A stretch of 64,000 bases of DNA from a bacterium (GCA_030550175.1 JAUQPW010000003.1:1-64000), one strand, 5' to 3'; counted from the first letter of the stretch, positions 17,570 through 26,447 are shown. Notes: a model not told the origin generated them from the letters alone. Made by a program: numbers and translations.

Positions 17570-18350
17570 ATGCTAAAAGAGAACGGAGGGATAACAGAAA
17601 TCATTAACTTGAATACCCAGCAGGGGAAGATGAAAGGAATCAAGTACTCAGAAGCCCTCAAAGAAGACTTGGAAGACTTCAGGGGGTACGAGACAGATGA
17701 GAAGAAGGCCAAGCTAGGGGAGAGGATCTTTTTTTAAGACTGTTGAAAGAAGGTCGAGCTCAAAGTATCCGGCAAGAGAGTCGGCTGGGGGGATTTTCCT
17801 CTACTCCCCTCTTTCCCCCCGCATGCGGCCAGCCCCCCTTTCATCCCCCCGCATGCGGGGGGAAAGCGCTTCTGCACACAGGGGATAAAAGGAGATGGAC
17901 GCCTCGAGGAGTTCATCCGGTGTTCTTTCTTTCGACTCGGCTATGAGGACTTTTACTTTTATGCTGTATTAAAGGCGGTGTTTGGGGAAGGGTTTGGTCT
18001 TTTTTTACCTTTCCTCCTCAATCCCCCCGCATGCGGGGGGAAGGGGGGCTTCCCTTGGAGGAGTTTGCCGAGTCCTATGGAGGGAGATATTCCGAAAGGG
18101 CCGAGGAGGCCGTGAGGATGTTTGTTGATCGAGGGGGTGCTCAAAGGGGGAAAAGCCGGCCCCCCTCTTTCCCCCCGCATGCGGGGGGAAAGAGGGGGGC
18201 GGGTCGCATGCGGGGGGGAAGGGGGGGCTTTCCTAGAAGAGGTAGAGTTGGCCTTGAAGAAAGCTCTCAAGAAGTATTGGGACCATCCCAGTATAGGGAC
18301 TGGCTTAAGTTGGTATCCAGGGATGAGATATACGTCAAATTAAATCAATA
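17570..18350 (+). pseudogene. decayed gene interrupted by GC-rich palindromes
   Basis: Protein-like segments follow one another in different plus frames. A 55-codon piece starts at 17570 (MLKENGGITEIINLN..) and stops at 17737 just after a run of seven T; a -1 shift at that run continues as LRLLKEGRAQSIRQESR. Next comes RLEEFIRCSFFRLGYEDFYFYAVLKAVFGEGFG at about 17896-17998, then LEEFAESYGGRYSERAEEAVRMFVDRG at about 18055-18140, and finally FLEEVELALKKALKKYWDHPS ending near 18343. Between them sit GC-rich palindromes. The pieces read as one protein broken by repeat insertions and frameshifts. The family is not recognised. Confidence 0.6.
17803..18226. repeat. five copies of a GCATGC-centred palindromic element
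   Basis: The consensus is roughly CTTTCCCCCCGCATGCGGGGGGAAAG. The GCATGC centres are at 17821, 17851, 18029, 18177 and 18206. Copies 1-2 and 4-5 form tandem pairs 30 and 29 bases apart. Copy 1 lacks its right arm and copy 5 its left arm. All lie inside the decayed gene. In translation they give PP(A/H)(C/G)GG-type residues. Confidence 0.88.
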
Positions 18351-18588
18351 ATGGTATCAGTAGGAATATAGGAGTGATCTGGGATAGTCCTGGAGATGAG
18401 AAAAAGGAGAATTTATAAAAAAGTTGTTGTAGGATACCGGAGTGGGGCGGGGTGTTATCACAGCATTTACGTGAAATTAACAACTTATACAAGGTTTAGG
18501 CTCTAAACAGAGTCCTTAAAGAATTCTTTTGTTCCCTCCAGGACTTTTCCCTTAACTCTCCTGTTTCGACATGGAACAAGGATCTGAC

Positions 18589-19698
18589 TCAGGGTTGACA
18601 GATAGGGAGTGTAAAGGAAATATGGGTTCCTTTTCCCGGAATACTTTTAATCTCCGGCTTTGTATCGTGGAGGTCTAAAATATATTTAACAATGGTTAAC
18701 CCTAATCCGGTACCTGGGATATTTTCCGTTTCTTTGGTCTTAATACGATAAAATTTATCAAAGATATAGGGCAAATTAGCTTCATCGATTCCAATTCCGT
18801 TATCTATGACGCTGATTTTAACTTTATTATCTTCCTGTATTTTTTCTACACGAATTATAATATCTCCTCCTTCGAAGGAGTACTTAATCGCATTACTTAA
18901 GAGATTGGTAAGGACCAATTTTAATTGGAATTTATTTCCATAAACCCAGAGGTTGGGTTCAGAAATTTCTACTTTGATCTGATGACTAGGCTTTTTCAAT
19001 TCGCTGGTACCGGAGATTCCCAGGTTTATGAGGTCCAGCAGGAAAATTTTCTCTTTTTCAAGTTTTTCTTTGTTCGCCGTGGTTTCCAGGTAGTTCAATT
19101 CTAGAAGGTCCTTGACGAGCTCCTTAAGTCCGATGGTTTGATTTTGAAGCATATTCAAGAACTGTCGCCGATCTGCTTCCGTCATGGATTCGGTCATGAG
19201 CATTTTACAAATACTCTCAATAGAAGCTATGGGAGTTTTAAGTTCGTGGGCTGTAATCCGTAGAAGGTTTTGCAAGTCTTCCAGCTTCTCTAAGATAGGG
19301 TCTTGAAATCCTTTTCTAAATTCTTCGGCCCTCTTTAGTCGCGCTCGAACTGCAATGATGAGATCTTCGAGCTTAAAGGGTTTCGTGATATATTCATCCA
19401 CCCCCAGGGATTTTCCTTGACGAATCTCTTCCTCTCCGGTTTTGGCTGTTAAAAAGATAAAAGGGATAGGGATGAGGTTTTGATAATTATGGACTCTTTG
19501 ATACAACTCGTAGCCATCCATTTCCGGCATGATGATATCCGAGATAATTAAATCCGGTTTGAGTCCATTTTTTAAAAGCTCTAAGGCCTCCACTCCTGTT
19601 CGAGCTGTAACCACCTGAAATTGTTCTTTCATTAACAACTCCATGACCAAGGTCCTCAGAGTTTCATCATCTTCTACTACTAAAATCGTAGGATGCAT
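18589..19698 (-). CDS. hybrid REC-HisKA-HATPase signalling protein
   Basis: 369 residues. An N-terminal receiver (about 1-120) has EDD, the phospho-acceptor Asp in LIISDIIMPEMDG and Lys in YITKPF. A HisKA dimerisation domain follows, with the His in RITAHELKTPIAS (about residue 154), and a C-terminal GHKL ATPase with LLSNAIKYS (N box), VIDNGIGID (G1) and GTGLGLTI (G2). No membrane segment, so it is a cytoplasmic response-regulator kinase that would itself be controlled by phosphorylation. It lies 37 bases downstream of the NtrC-type regulator on the same strand and probably shares its pathway. Confidence 0.9.
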   Translation of the reverse strand: MHPTILVVEDDETLRTLVMELLMKEQFQVVTARTGVEALELLKNGLKPDLIISDIIMPEMDGYELYQRVHNYQNLIPIPFIFLTAKTGEEEIRQGKSLGVDEYITKPFKLEDLIIAVRARLKRAEEFRKGFQDPILEKLEDLQNLLRITAHELKTPIASIESICKMLMTESMTEADRRQFLNMLQNQTIGLKELVKDLLELNYLETTANKEKLEKEKIFLLDLINLGISGTSELKKPSHQIKVEISEPNLWVYGNKFQLKLVLTNLLSNAIKYSFEGGDIIIRVEKIQEDNKVKISVIDNGIGIDEANLPYIFDKFYRIKTKETENIPGTGLGLTIVKYILDLHDTKPEIKSIPGKGTHISFTLPICQP

Positions 19699-19735
19699 AG
19701 TGGGTAATTTTTATTCAAGAAGACGGACACATGGT

Positions 19736-21166
19736 TTATTCTTCGGTTACGAGCTGATACTTTTCTAATTTTCTATAAAGGGTTGTTCGACCGATACCCA
19801 ACTCTTTAGCGGCTTGAGAAACATTTCCCTTTGTAAGTTTCAGGGCATGCTGGAGCACTCTCTTTTCAACCTCATCAAAGGGCAAAATTTTATCCGGTTC
19901 AAGACCTGGTAAAGAGATTTCTGAGGAGGGAGGAGGAACCAGGATATCTTTATCTTCTTCAGCCGAGGTTTTCTCCAAGTCGGGTATTAAGTTTTGAATG
20001 TCTCTGGGAAGGACTTCTAACTCAAGCCGCTCATTGTTGTTACGGGATAAGATTAAGGCCCGTTGAATAACATTTTCCAGTTCCCGAATATTACCTTTCC
20101 AGGGGTGGGCCGAGAGCGCTTCCATAGCTTTAGGCGAAACACTGGAGATCTTCTTACCGAATTCCTGGGAATATTTGTTCAAGAAATGAAAAACCAACAG
20201 AGGAATATCTTCTCGACGTTCTCGCAGAGGGGGCAGGTAAATGGGGAACACCGCAATTCGGTAGTAGAGATCTTCCCGAAAATTTTTAGCTTTGACTTCT
20301 GCTTCTAAATCTTTATTGGTTGCGGCAATAATCCGCACATCAACCTGCACCTTTCTCTTACCCCCCACAGGGTCGAAGGATTTTTCCTGAATAACCCGGA
20401 GGATTTTGGCTTGTGTCATCAGGCTCATTTCGCCGACTTCATCGAGGAATAAAGTACCACCGTCCGCCTGCTCAAATTTTCCTTGTCTTCTCTCAATAGC
20501 TCCCGTAAAAGCTCCTTTCTCGTGCCCAAAGAGTTCACTTTCTAAAAGGGTTTCCGGGATAGCTGCACAATTAATATCGACAAAGGGTCCATCTCGACGA
20601 TGACTATTATAATGGATGGCTCTGGCGATTAGCTCCTTACCGGTTCCACTTTCTCCATGGATAAGAATGGATACATCGGTGTTGATAACACTTTCAAGTT
20701 GAGCGAAGATCTCTTTCATTTTGGTACTAGAACCTATGATATTACTAAAAACATGCTTTTCCTGGAGTTGGTTCTTTAATCGTCGAAGTTCTTGGGCCTG
20801 GGCATACTTTTCCATGGCATTCCGAATCAAAATTCTCAGTTTATCTTCCGATACCGGTTTCAGCAGATAGTCATAAGCACCGAGTTTCATGGCTTCTACA
20901 GCCTTCTCCACCGTGTGATCTGCAGTAAGCATAATAATGGGAAGCTGTTCATCTCGTTTTTTGACTTCTTTTAAGGTATTTAACCCCTCCCGAACGGGCA
21001 TCATTACATCCATTAAAACAACATCGGGTTTTTGACTTAGGAGCTCTAAACACTCTTCTCCATTCTGGGCCTGTATAACCTGATACCCCCATCTCTCAAT
21101 CCAATAACACAGGAGCCGCCGAAAAGTAGGGTCATCGTCGGCTATTAAAACAAGCTTTTCCTTCAT
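19736..21166 (-). CDS. NtrC-family sigma-54-dependent response regulator
   Basis: 476 residues with the full three-domain plan. The receiver has DD and the Asp in VVLMDVMMP (about residue 52). The AAA+ domain has Walker A GESGTGKE (about 167), the sigma-54-contacting GAFTGA loop, Walker [13 protein letters not shown] and the arginine-finger region. The C-terminal Fis-type helix-turn-helix is [17 protein letters not shown]. It activates sigma-54 promoters after phosphorylation, probably by the downstream hybrid kinase gene product. Which promoters it serves is not visible. Confidence 0.93.
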   Translation of the reverse strand: MKEKLVLIADDDPTFRRLLCYWIERWGYQVIQAQNGEECLELLSQKPDVVLMDVMMPVREGLNTLKEVKKRDEQLPIIMLTADHTVEKAVEAMKLGAYDYLLKPVSEDKLRILIRNAMEKYAQAQELRRLKNQLQEKHVFSNIIGSSTKMKEIFAQLESVINTDVSILIHGESGTGKELIARAIHYNSHRRDGPFVDINCAAIPETLLESELFGHEKGAFTGAIERRQGKFEQADGGTLFLDEVGEMSLMTQAKILRVIQEKSFDPVGGKRKVQVDVRIIAATNKDLEAEVKAKNFREDLYYRIAVFPIYLPPLRERREDIPLLVFHFLNKYSQEFGKKISSVSPKAMEALSAHPWKGNIRELENVIQRALILSRNNNERLELEVLPRDIQNLIPDLEKTSAEEDKDILVPPPSSEISLPGLEPDKILPFDEVEKRVLQHALKLTKGNVSQAAKELGIGRTTLYRKLEKYQLVTEE

Positions 21167-21572
21167 AATTCATCTCTTTAAGTAAAAAGAAGACACAAGT
21201 AAAGAAAAATCTTATTAAGATTTATTTATTATTATGAAATTTTACCATAAAAAATTGTAGAATGAATTAAGAGTCCTGTCAAAGAAAAAGTAAAGCAGCT
21301 TATAATTTTGTATCAAAAAGGCTAAATAAGCCCTTCCCCTTTTAAGACATTCAGACTTCGGAAAGACTAAACGGCAAGAGAGCTCTAACCCATAGCCAAT
21401 AAGGTTATATCAATAAAAGCTTCTCCATTCAAATCGATAGGGACAGATATAAAATCTGCCCCTTGTTTTTATCGGCTAAGGAATTTTATCAGCTAAAGAA
21501 GATGAGGACGGTTTAGAAGATAAAGAAGATAGATAACGAGGACAGGTATCAGAATCCCTTACATTACAAATC
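21167..21572. other. 406-bp gene-less spacer between efp and the NtrC-type gene
   Basis: No coding frame or RNA gene recognised. It contains a near-perfect hairpin at about 21440-21462 (GGGACAGAT/ATCTGCCCC, one mismatch) followed on the plus strand by TTGTTTTTAT, which could be a weak terminator, although no plus-strand gene precedes it. The rest is A/T-rich. Confidence 0.35.
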
Positions 21573-22133
21573 CTATGCCCTGCTGAGATATTTACCTTCC
21601 GTGGTATCTACTTTAATCACATCTCCTTCTTGAATAAAAGGGGGCACTTGAACTACAAGACCTGTTTCCAAAGTAGCCGGTTTACTTCCCCGATCAACCG
21701 TTGCCCCTTTTAAAGTGGGTTCCGTAGAAACAACCTTTAATTCAACCACCAGAGGTAATTCGATACCTACCGGCTTCCCTTCATAAAACTCTACCTGGAT
21801 TTTGGTATTGGGAGTCAGATAAAAGACACTATCCCCTAATATCTCCGCCGGAATACTGATCTGCTCATAAGTTTCTGTATTCATAAAGTAATAATCCGTG
21901 GCATCGTTATATAAATATTCCATTTCGGTTTCTTCCAAAACGACTCGTTCCACCCGATCTTCTGAACGGAACCGGTATTCAATCAGGGAGCCCGTTTTAA
22001 GATTCCGCAACTTGGTTTGAACCATACCCCGCCAGTTCCCGGGAGTAATATGCTGGAAACTAACTACCTTATACAGATCCCCGTTATGGATAATGGTCAT
22101 ACCCCGTCGCAACTGAGTTGCTGGTAACATCAT
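21573..22133 (-). CDS. efp: elongation factor P, variant tip (Asn33)
   Basis: 186 residues, normal length, with AGGAGG about ten bases before the double ATG. EF-P relieves ribosome stalling at polyproline. All three beta-barrel domains are present, including YLYND, the domain-III block [18 protein letters not shown] and the terminal [11 protein letters not shown]. The domain-I loop tip reads TPGNWRG, so the residue aligned with the modified Lys34 of E. coli (KPGKGQ) or Arg32 of EarP-type factors is Asn33. Known lysylation or rhamnosylation cannot occur there. No EpmA, EpmB or EarP gene is nearby. Confidence 0.93.
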   Translation of the reverse strand: MMLPATQLRRGMTIIHNGDLYKVVSFQHITPGNWRGMVQTKLRNLKTGSLIEYRFRSEDRVERVVLEETEMEYLYNDATDYYFMNTETYEQISIPAEILGDSVFYLTPNTKIQVEFYEGKPVGIELPLVVELKVVSTEPTLKGATVDRGSKPATLETGLVVQVPPFIQEGDVIKVDTTEGKYLSRA

Positions 22134-22428
22134 ATGTGAGCTTGCCTCCTACTTTAAATCAAACAAATCCTTATTAAGAATCCTTTTTGTAATCTGCAAT
22201 CTATAGAACAGGTACAAAATCAAAGTGATAGTTAAGCAACTGATCCCAACCCGTCCTTATATATCCACGGAAACGACGGTAGAAATCTTATCATTTCTAT
22301 GACCGTTTACTTAATAAGTTACATCCATTAATATAAAATATACAAAACCGTCGAGTTAAAAGTCAACCTCTTTTCTTTTGAATTGTCACTGGAAACCACC
22401 AAGAGGATCCGAGATTGCTAACTTGGTT

Positions 22429-23268
22429 CTACCATCCCTGCGGCCACTCAGCCCCTGGTGGGATCTCTACGACGGTTACATGGTTGATAACTTCCCGAAC
22501 TCCGCGAACAGAAAGCGCCTTTTCTTCCACTTTTCGTTTTTCTTCTTCACTGCGGACGATTCCTTCCAGAGTAACAACCCCCTGGGCATTAACCTGTACC
22601 CTCATATAGGAAGAACTTGAAGCTTCATCGGTAATGACGATTTCTACTTTTTTTGCCAGGGCTAACCTTTTAAGCATTTCCATGGACTCCGAACTGGCTG
22701 CCTGTAATTCCGGGGATTTTACAGCCTGTGCAATGAAGTCAGCGGCGGTTGTAATACTCATATGCTCGGTGTTGATGACCAGATCGTAAAAGTTCGGATC
22801 GGCCTCATCGATATCAAATAAATATCTCATAAAACCGGTCCTCTCTCGATCATTCTGGCGAATAAGCTCTTCAGCGGTTTCGCGGCTGACCCCCTGATCT
22901 TCCATGACGCGCTTTATCCTGAGTTCGTAAGGGCTGATCATCTTGACCCGTAATACGCCAGGAACATCTTTTAAGATCATATGCCCCCCACGACCCATGA
23001 TAATGACATTTCCAATACAGGCAATTTCATAGATCAAGGATTGAAGGAGATCCAGATAAATTTCTTGACTTCGGAAAAATCTATCCAGGAATCCGGGTTT
23101 CTCCTCGTTAACGATCTTTTCCAGCTCTGTCTTAAACCGTCCATAGTCTGAAACCATCTCATGAATTTTGGCCTTATCAATCAGACTATAGCCTAAAATC
23201 TTCGCCAGCTTATTGGCTGTAGCATTACCTCCACTGCCCAGTTGCCTGGAGATGGTAATAATGGCCAT
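22429..23268 (-). CDS. cytidylate-kinase-like protein with C-terminal BON domain
   Basis: 279 residues from the ATG at 23268, where MAIITISRQLGSGG begins. The longer frame to 23328 runs into an inverted repeat. Residues 1 to about 195 are a P-loop kinase of the cytidylate_kin2 type: GSGG loop, LIDKAKI, IMGRGGH, and the NDRERTGFMRYLF lid region. About 215-290 is a BON domain (VQVNAQGVVTLEGIVRSEEEK), a small phospholipid- or partner-binding module. True Cmk enzymes lack BON. A role in nucleotide or other small-molecule phosphorylation under a BON sensor is inference. Confidence 0.83.
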   Translation of the reverse strand: MAIITISRQLGSGGNATANKLAKILGYSLIDKAKIHEMVSDYGRFKTELEKIVNEEKPGFLDRFFRSQEIYLDLLQSLIYEIACIGNVIIMGRGGHMILKDVPGVLRVKMISPYELRIKRVMEDQGVSRETAEELIRQNDRERTGFMRYLFDIDEADPNFYDLVINTEHMSITTAADFIAQAVKSPELQAASSESMEMLKRLALAKKVEIVITDEASSSSYMRVQVNAQGVVTLEGIVRSEEEKRKVEEKALSVRGVREVINHVTVVEIPPGAEWPQGW

Positions 23269-23280
23269 TTTTATCTGTTG

Positions 23281-23346
23281 CCCGTTGTCAGTTGTGCGTC
23301 GTTTTCCACCGTATAAGACTACAGACAACGGACAACTGACAACGGG
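23281..23346. repeat. 15-bp perfect inverted repeat of heptamer words
   Basis: CCCGTTGTCAGTTGT (23281-23295) and ACAACTGACAACGGG (23332-23346) are perfect inverses. The right side is built of repeated GACAACG/GACAACT heptamers. It fills the spacer between the REC-GGDEF gene and the kinase-BON gene. Confidence 0.85.
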
Positions 23347-23349
23347 TTA

Positions 23350-24273
23350 TCAAGTTTTTCTAAGTACTTGATAATTACTCCCCTTAATTCTTTTGGCTGT
23401 TTTCTTAACTTCTGCGATCACCTGACCAATCTCACTGGGAGAGGTAAATTCTTTATAGTCGCTTAGAACAACCGCAATGGAGATGGTGGTAATAGGAAAA
23501 TCTCGCTCGATTCCCTCCCGATCAACCCCTCGAAAGCTCCCCTTTTGAAGATGCTCTGGCTGATAATAAGAAAGAATTTTTTCATCGAACTCTTTGATAA
23601 CCCGTTGGCAGATGACTTCAAATTTATCAGGCGTGGAAATCACGATAAAATCGTCCCCACCAATATGCCCCACAAAGTCATCTTCATTTCCTTCTAACAT
23701 AACCGTCCCTGCAATTACCCGGGCCGTCATTTGAATCACTTTATTAGCCATGTTAAACCCGTAATTGTCTGCATAAGCTTTAAAATTATCTAAATCCATG
23801 TAACATACCGCATAGGTAGTTTTACTTTCAATCCGGGACTGGATCTCCCGCTCGACGGCCGCAGCCCCTGGTAAATTCGTGGAAGGATCCCGGTCCATCA
23901 CCAATCGGGTTCTCCGAATCAGAGATCGAGCCCTTGCCAGAAGCTCCTTTAAATCGAAGGGTTTTCCTATATAATCATCGGCTCCTTCATCCAGTCCGTA
24001 GATGCGATCTTCAATGCTGTTTTTAGCCGTCAGTACAATGACGGGAATTTTCGATAGAAAAATATTCTTCTTAATCATGCGACAAACTTGAAACCCATCT
24101 ATCTTTGGCATCATGATATCCAGTATGACGAGATCAGGGGTGTGCATCTTTAGCTTTTCCAGGGCATCTTCTCCATCCTCAGCCAGAATACACTCGTACC
24201 CCATATATTTAAACCCGGCACTGAGGACCTCTCGGATCCCGGGGTTATCATCAACAATCAAAACCTTTTCCAC
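23350..24273 (-). CDS. response regulator with GGDEF domain (putative diguanylate cyclase)
   Basis: 307 residues. The receiver (about 1-120) has VDDN, the acceptor Asp in LVILDIMMPKIDG (about residue 53) and the Lys in YIGKPF. The GGDEF domain (about 130-305) carries GHIGGDDF, a permitted GG[D/E][D/E]F active-site signature, and the metal Asp in YMDLDNFK. It should make cyclic di-GMP when phosphorylated. No inhibitory RxxD is obvious just before the GGDDF. The cognate kinase is unknown. It lies upstream of the kinase-BON gene on the same strand. Confidence 0.88.
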   Translation of the reverse strand: MEKVLIVDDNPGIREVLSAGFKYMGYECILAEDGEDALEKLKMHTPDLVILDIMMPKIDGFQVCRMIKKNIFLSKIPVIVLTAKNSIEDRIYGLDEGADDYIGKPFDLKELLARARSLIRRTRLVMDRDPSTNLPGAAAVEREIQSRIESKTTYAVCYMDLDNFKAYADNYGFNMANKVIQMTARVIAGTVMLEGNEDDFVGHIGGDDFIVISTPDKFEVICQRVIKEFDEKILSYYQPEHLQKGSFRGVDREGIERDFPITTISIAVVLSDYKEFTSPSEIGQVIAEVKKTAKRIKGSNYQVLRKT

Positions 24274-24386
24274 TTTCCAAACCTCTTAAAGCAGGATGGT
24301 AACAGAAAACTTTTCTTCCCGGCCTGTCACGTCCACCTGCTTCCCTTATGCTTAACCGGCCTACTCAGTATAAGTTAAGAAAGATC

Positions 24387-24415
24387 TTGACAGCTATCCA
24401 GACAACGGATATTAT
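24387..24415 (+). promoter_or_regulatory. near-consensus sigma-70 promoter
   Basis: TTGACA (24387-24392), exactly 17 bases, TATTAT (24410-24415). Transcription would start near 24422, leaving a leader of about 74 bases before the small basic protein gene. This is one of the best promoters in the window. Confidence 0.75.
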
Positions 24416-24495
24416 ATAGACGTTAAATAGGAAATAAGGTTTTAACTTTATGAATAATCTCTTATAAATTTATCACCCTGGAGGTGTGTTACCCT

Positions 24496-24648
24496 ATGGC
24501 ATCCCCAACAGCTCGTATTACTAATATTAGAAAGCGTAAGAAAACCAAAATGGGAAAAGCCCGAAAGAAATGGATTCGAAAATATGGGACAACCCCATCT
24601 CTAGATGCTATTCTGGATGGAGGTAAATTTCCTAAAACAGGTTCCTAG
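24496..24648 (+). CDS. 50-residue highly basic conserved-type small protein
   Basis: 50 residues, starting at an ATG 11 bases after GGAGGTG. The N-terminal 30 residues are extremely Lys/Arg-rich (RITNIRKRKK, KMGKARKKWIRKYG), and the C-terminal part TPSLDAILD is neutral to acidic. I recall small bacterial proteins with the same KRxxKMGxxRK..GTTPS layout. The composition suggests RNA, ribosome or DNA binding; no function is established. It has its own near-consensus promoter, implying strong expression. It is monocistronic. Confidence 0.78.
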   Translation: MASPTARITNIRKRKKTKMGKARKKWIRKYGTTPSLDAILDGGKFPKTGS

Positions 24649-24803
24649 CCCTTCAAAGTCTTCACATGATCCGAGCCTGGATTTATTGAACCCGGAGGAT
24701 CAGGGTATTACTTGTTTCATACCTTCATCTTCTCAGAAAGTCAACCCTTTTCTGCAACCCAAGTGTATCTTAACTTAAGTTTTCTAACGAGGAGTAAAAA
24801 TTC

Positions 24804-25790
24804 ATGGGGCGATATGACTTTGTGCATGTTTTGAAGATTGTTCTGTTAGCTTCGGTTCTTTATTCAGCAGGTTGTAATAATGAGAATAAAGGTCCTTCAA
24901 CCCCTCCGGGGCCTGGAAACGTAACGGGAAAAATTACAGGCACCATCAGTGGTGGACCCATTGCAGGCTCTACAGTCCGAATTGGAGGAGCCTCAGCAAC
25001 CACTAACAGTAATGGAGATTATATTATACCCGGAAGTTTCAGTGGAGTGGTAGGAATTAATGTCGATGGCCCTTCCCAATATCCCAGGCAGGTCACAAAG
25101 GATTTATCCCGTAGCCTCGTCGCCAATATCGATGTCATCGAAAAAACCAGTGCCTTCAGTTTACAATTTTACAGGCAACTGGTTCGCGATGCAGAAGAAA
25201 GCCTTTTCTTACGTCCCACCAATCGCTGGGAAGGTTCGGAGCCTACCTTTTTTATCGATACCAGCCCTGAAATCGGTACCGGAGCCCCCATACCTTCAAG
25301 CACGGTGGATACTATAAAAAGTGTCATCCGCCAAAGCATGCCGGTTTTTACCAATGGGTTTATAACGGGCTCGCGAATCACTGTAACCAGTAATCCCCCC
25401 GCAGAATTAACTTCAGGAACCATTATTATTAAATTTGACCATACCATTCTCCAAAGAGGGACCTTTGGGGTTACCCGAATCCAAACCTTCGGAAATCAAA
25501 TCGATGCAGCAGTGACACGGCTGGTCTTAAATCCTAATTTTCCCTTCGATGAGTTAACCTCCCATGAGTTAGGCCATGCCGTAGGATTTTTCCATGCATC
25601 GGATCGACCTTCCGTTATGGTCGCCGTAGGAAGTTGCGGATGTGGCCTATTTACCCAGGATGATCGGGTACATATGAAGATCAACTACAGCAGACCGGCC
25701 GGAAATACCGATATCGATAACGATCCCCCGGATGCCATCACCAAATCCCTGGCTAAACGGGAAGTTATTGAAATTGTGTGCAGGAAATAA
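24804..25790 (+). CDS. lipoprotein with metzincin-type zinc protease domain
   Basis: 328 residues, with GAGG shortly before the ATG. A lipoprotein signal ends in the lipobox YSAGC (Cys24). A Pro/Gly-rich linker and a short CarboxypepD_reg-like beta domain (GTISGGPIAGSTVRIGG..TNSNGDY) follow, to about residue 95. The C-terminal part has HELGHAVGFFHASD (about residue 252), a complete HExGHxxGxxH metzincin zinc site, and PSVMV as the likely Met-turn. A cysteine pair sits in SCGCG. Probably an envelope-anchored metalloprotease. No inhibitor or secretion partner is adjacent. Confidence 0.82.
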   Translation: MGRYDFVHVLKIVLLASVLYSAGCNNENKGPSTPPGPGNVTGKITGTISGGPIAGSTVRIGGASATTNSNGDYIIPGSFSGVVGINVDGPSQYPRQVTKDLSRSLVANIDVIEKTSAFSLQFYRQLVRDAEESLFLRPTNRWEGSEPTFFIDTSPEIGTGAPIPSSTVDTIKSVIRQSMPVFTNGFITGSRITVTSNPPAELTSGTIIIKFDHTILQRGTFGVTRIQTFGNQIDAAVTRLVLNPNFPFDELTSHELGHAVGFFHASDRPSVMVAVGSCGCGLFTQDDRVHMKINYSRPAGNTDIDNDPPDAITKSLAKREVIEIVCRK

Positions 25791-25881
25791 TTACGGAAGG
25801 AAGTGTGGAAGTGTGGGAGAAATTCTACACCCCCTACTCCCACACCCCCATACCCCCATACCCCTCATACCCTCGTACCTT

Positions 25882-26445
25882 TTAATCCCTTAATTCAACA
25901 CTTCGAATCACCGTATACTCCGGCCCTGTCGGTTTTAAATCACTTCGAATAAGATGGATATGATTAACCTGGAGAACACCAAATTCTGTATTTACCACTG
26001 TTTCTACCATCCTTAACAAATTGCTTTTGTTCTTTTCGGACTTAACTCGCCCAAGGGTAATATGGGGCTTAAACACTCCTTCTTCAATGGCAAATCCTAA
26101 GGCGTGAAGACCTTGTTCCAGTCGGTGTTGAATTTTCTGAAGGGCTTCCTGGACATCTTGAACCCCCACCCAGATAACCCGCGGATATCGAAGATTTGGA
26201 AATGCCCCTACGCGGGCTATGGAAATCTGAAAAGGACTGGTTCCTTCTGTACTTTCCTGCATCACCCTGACAATATCCTCGATCTGGGATTCAGGGGTGT
26301 CTCCGAGAAATTTAAGGGTTAAGTGAATATTTTTCGGTTCAACCCACTTGACAGATACTCCGGATTCTTTTAAGATCTCTTGAACCTCCACGATCCTTTG
26401 AAGAACCTCTTCCGAAATTTTTATAGCGATGAAAGATCGGATCAT
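25882..26445 (-). CDS. thpR: RNA 2',3'-cyclic phosphodiesterase
   Basis: 187 residues, normal for the 2H phosphoesterase family. The opening IRSFIAIKI is typical, and the two catalytic HxTx motifs are HLTLKFLG (about residue 46) and HITLGRVK (about 129). It opens 2',3'-cyclic phosphate ends in RNA and ligates tRNA halves in vitro. Its start is two bases from the end of cinA, a very common pairing (cinA-thpR), so they are surely co-transcribed. Confidence 0.92.
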   Translation of the reverse strand: MIRSFIAIKISEEVLQRIVEVQEILKESGVSVKWVEPKNIHLTLKFLGDTPESQIEDIVRVMQESTEGTSPFQISIARVGAFPNLRYPRVIWVGVQDVQEALQKIQHRLEQGLHALGFAIEEGVFKPHITLGRVKSEKNKSNLLRMVETVVNTEFGVLQVNHIHLIRSDLKPTGPEYTVIRSVELRD

Positions 26446-26447
26446 AT

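Noticed and set aside
17803..18226. CRISPR array from regularly spaced repeats
   Set aside because: The repeats are palindromic, unevenly spaced (30, 178, 148, 29 bases), the intervals are protein-like, and no cas operon is present.
17734..18351. Several 60-106-codon frames through the palindromic repeats
   Set aside because: They read through GC-rich repeats lacking stops and mix coding remnants with repeat translation.
21438..21475. Plus-strand terminator hairpin upstream of efp
   Set aside because: The stem has a mismatch, the T-tract is interrupted and no plus-strand gene precedes it; noted only within the spacer.
22378..22620. Plus-strand 80-codon frame over the kinase-BON gene
   Set aside because: It is a shadow of the minus-strand BON-domain coding sequence.
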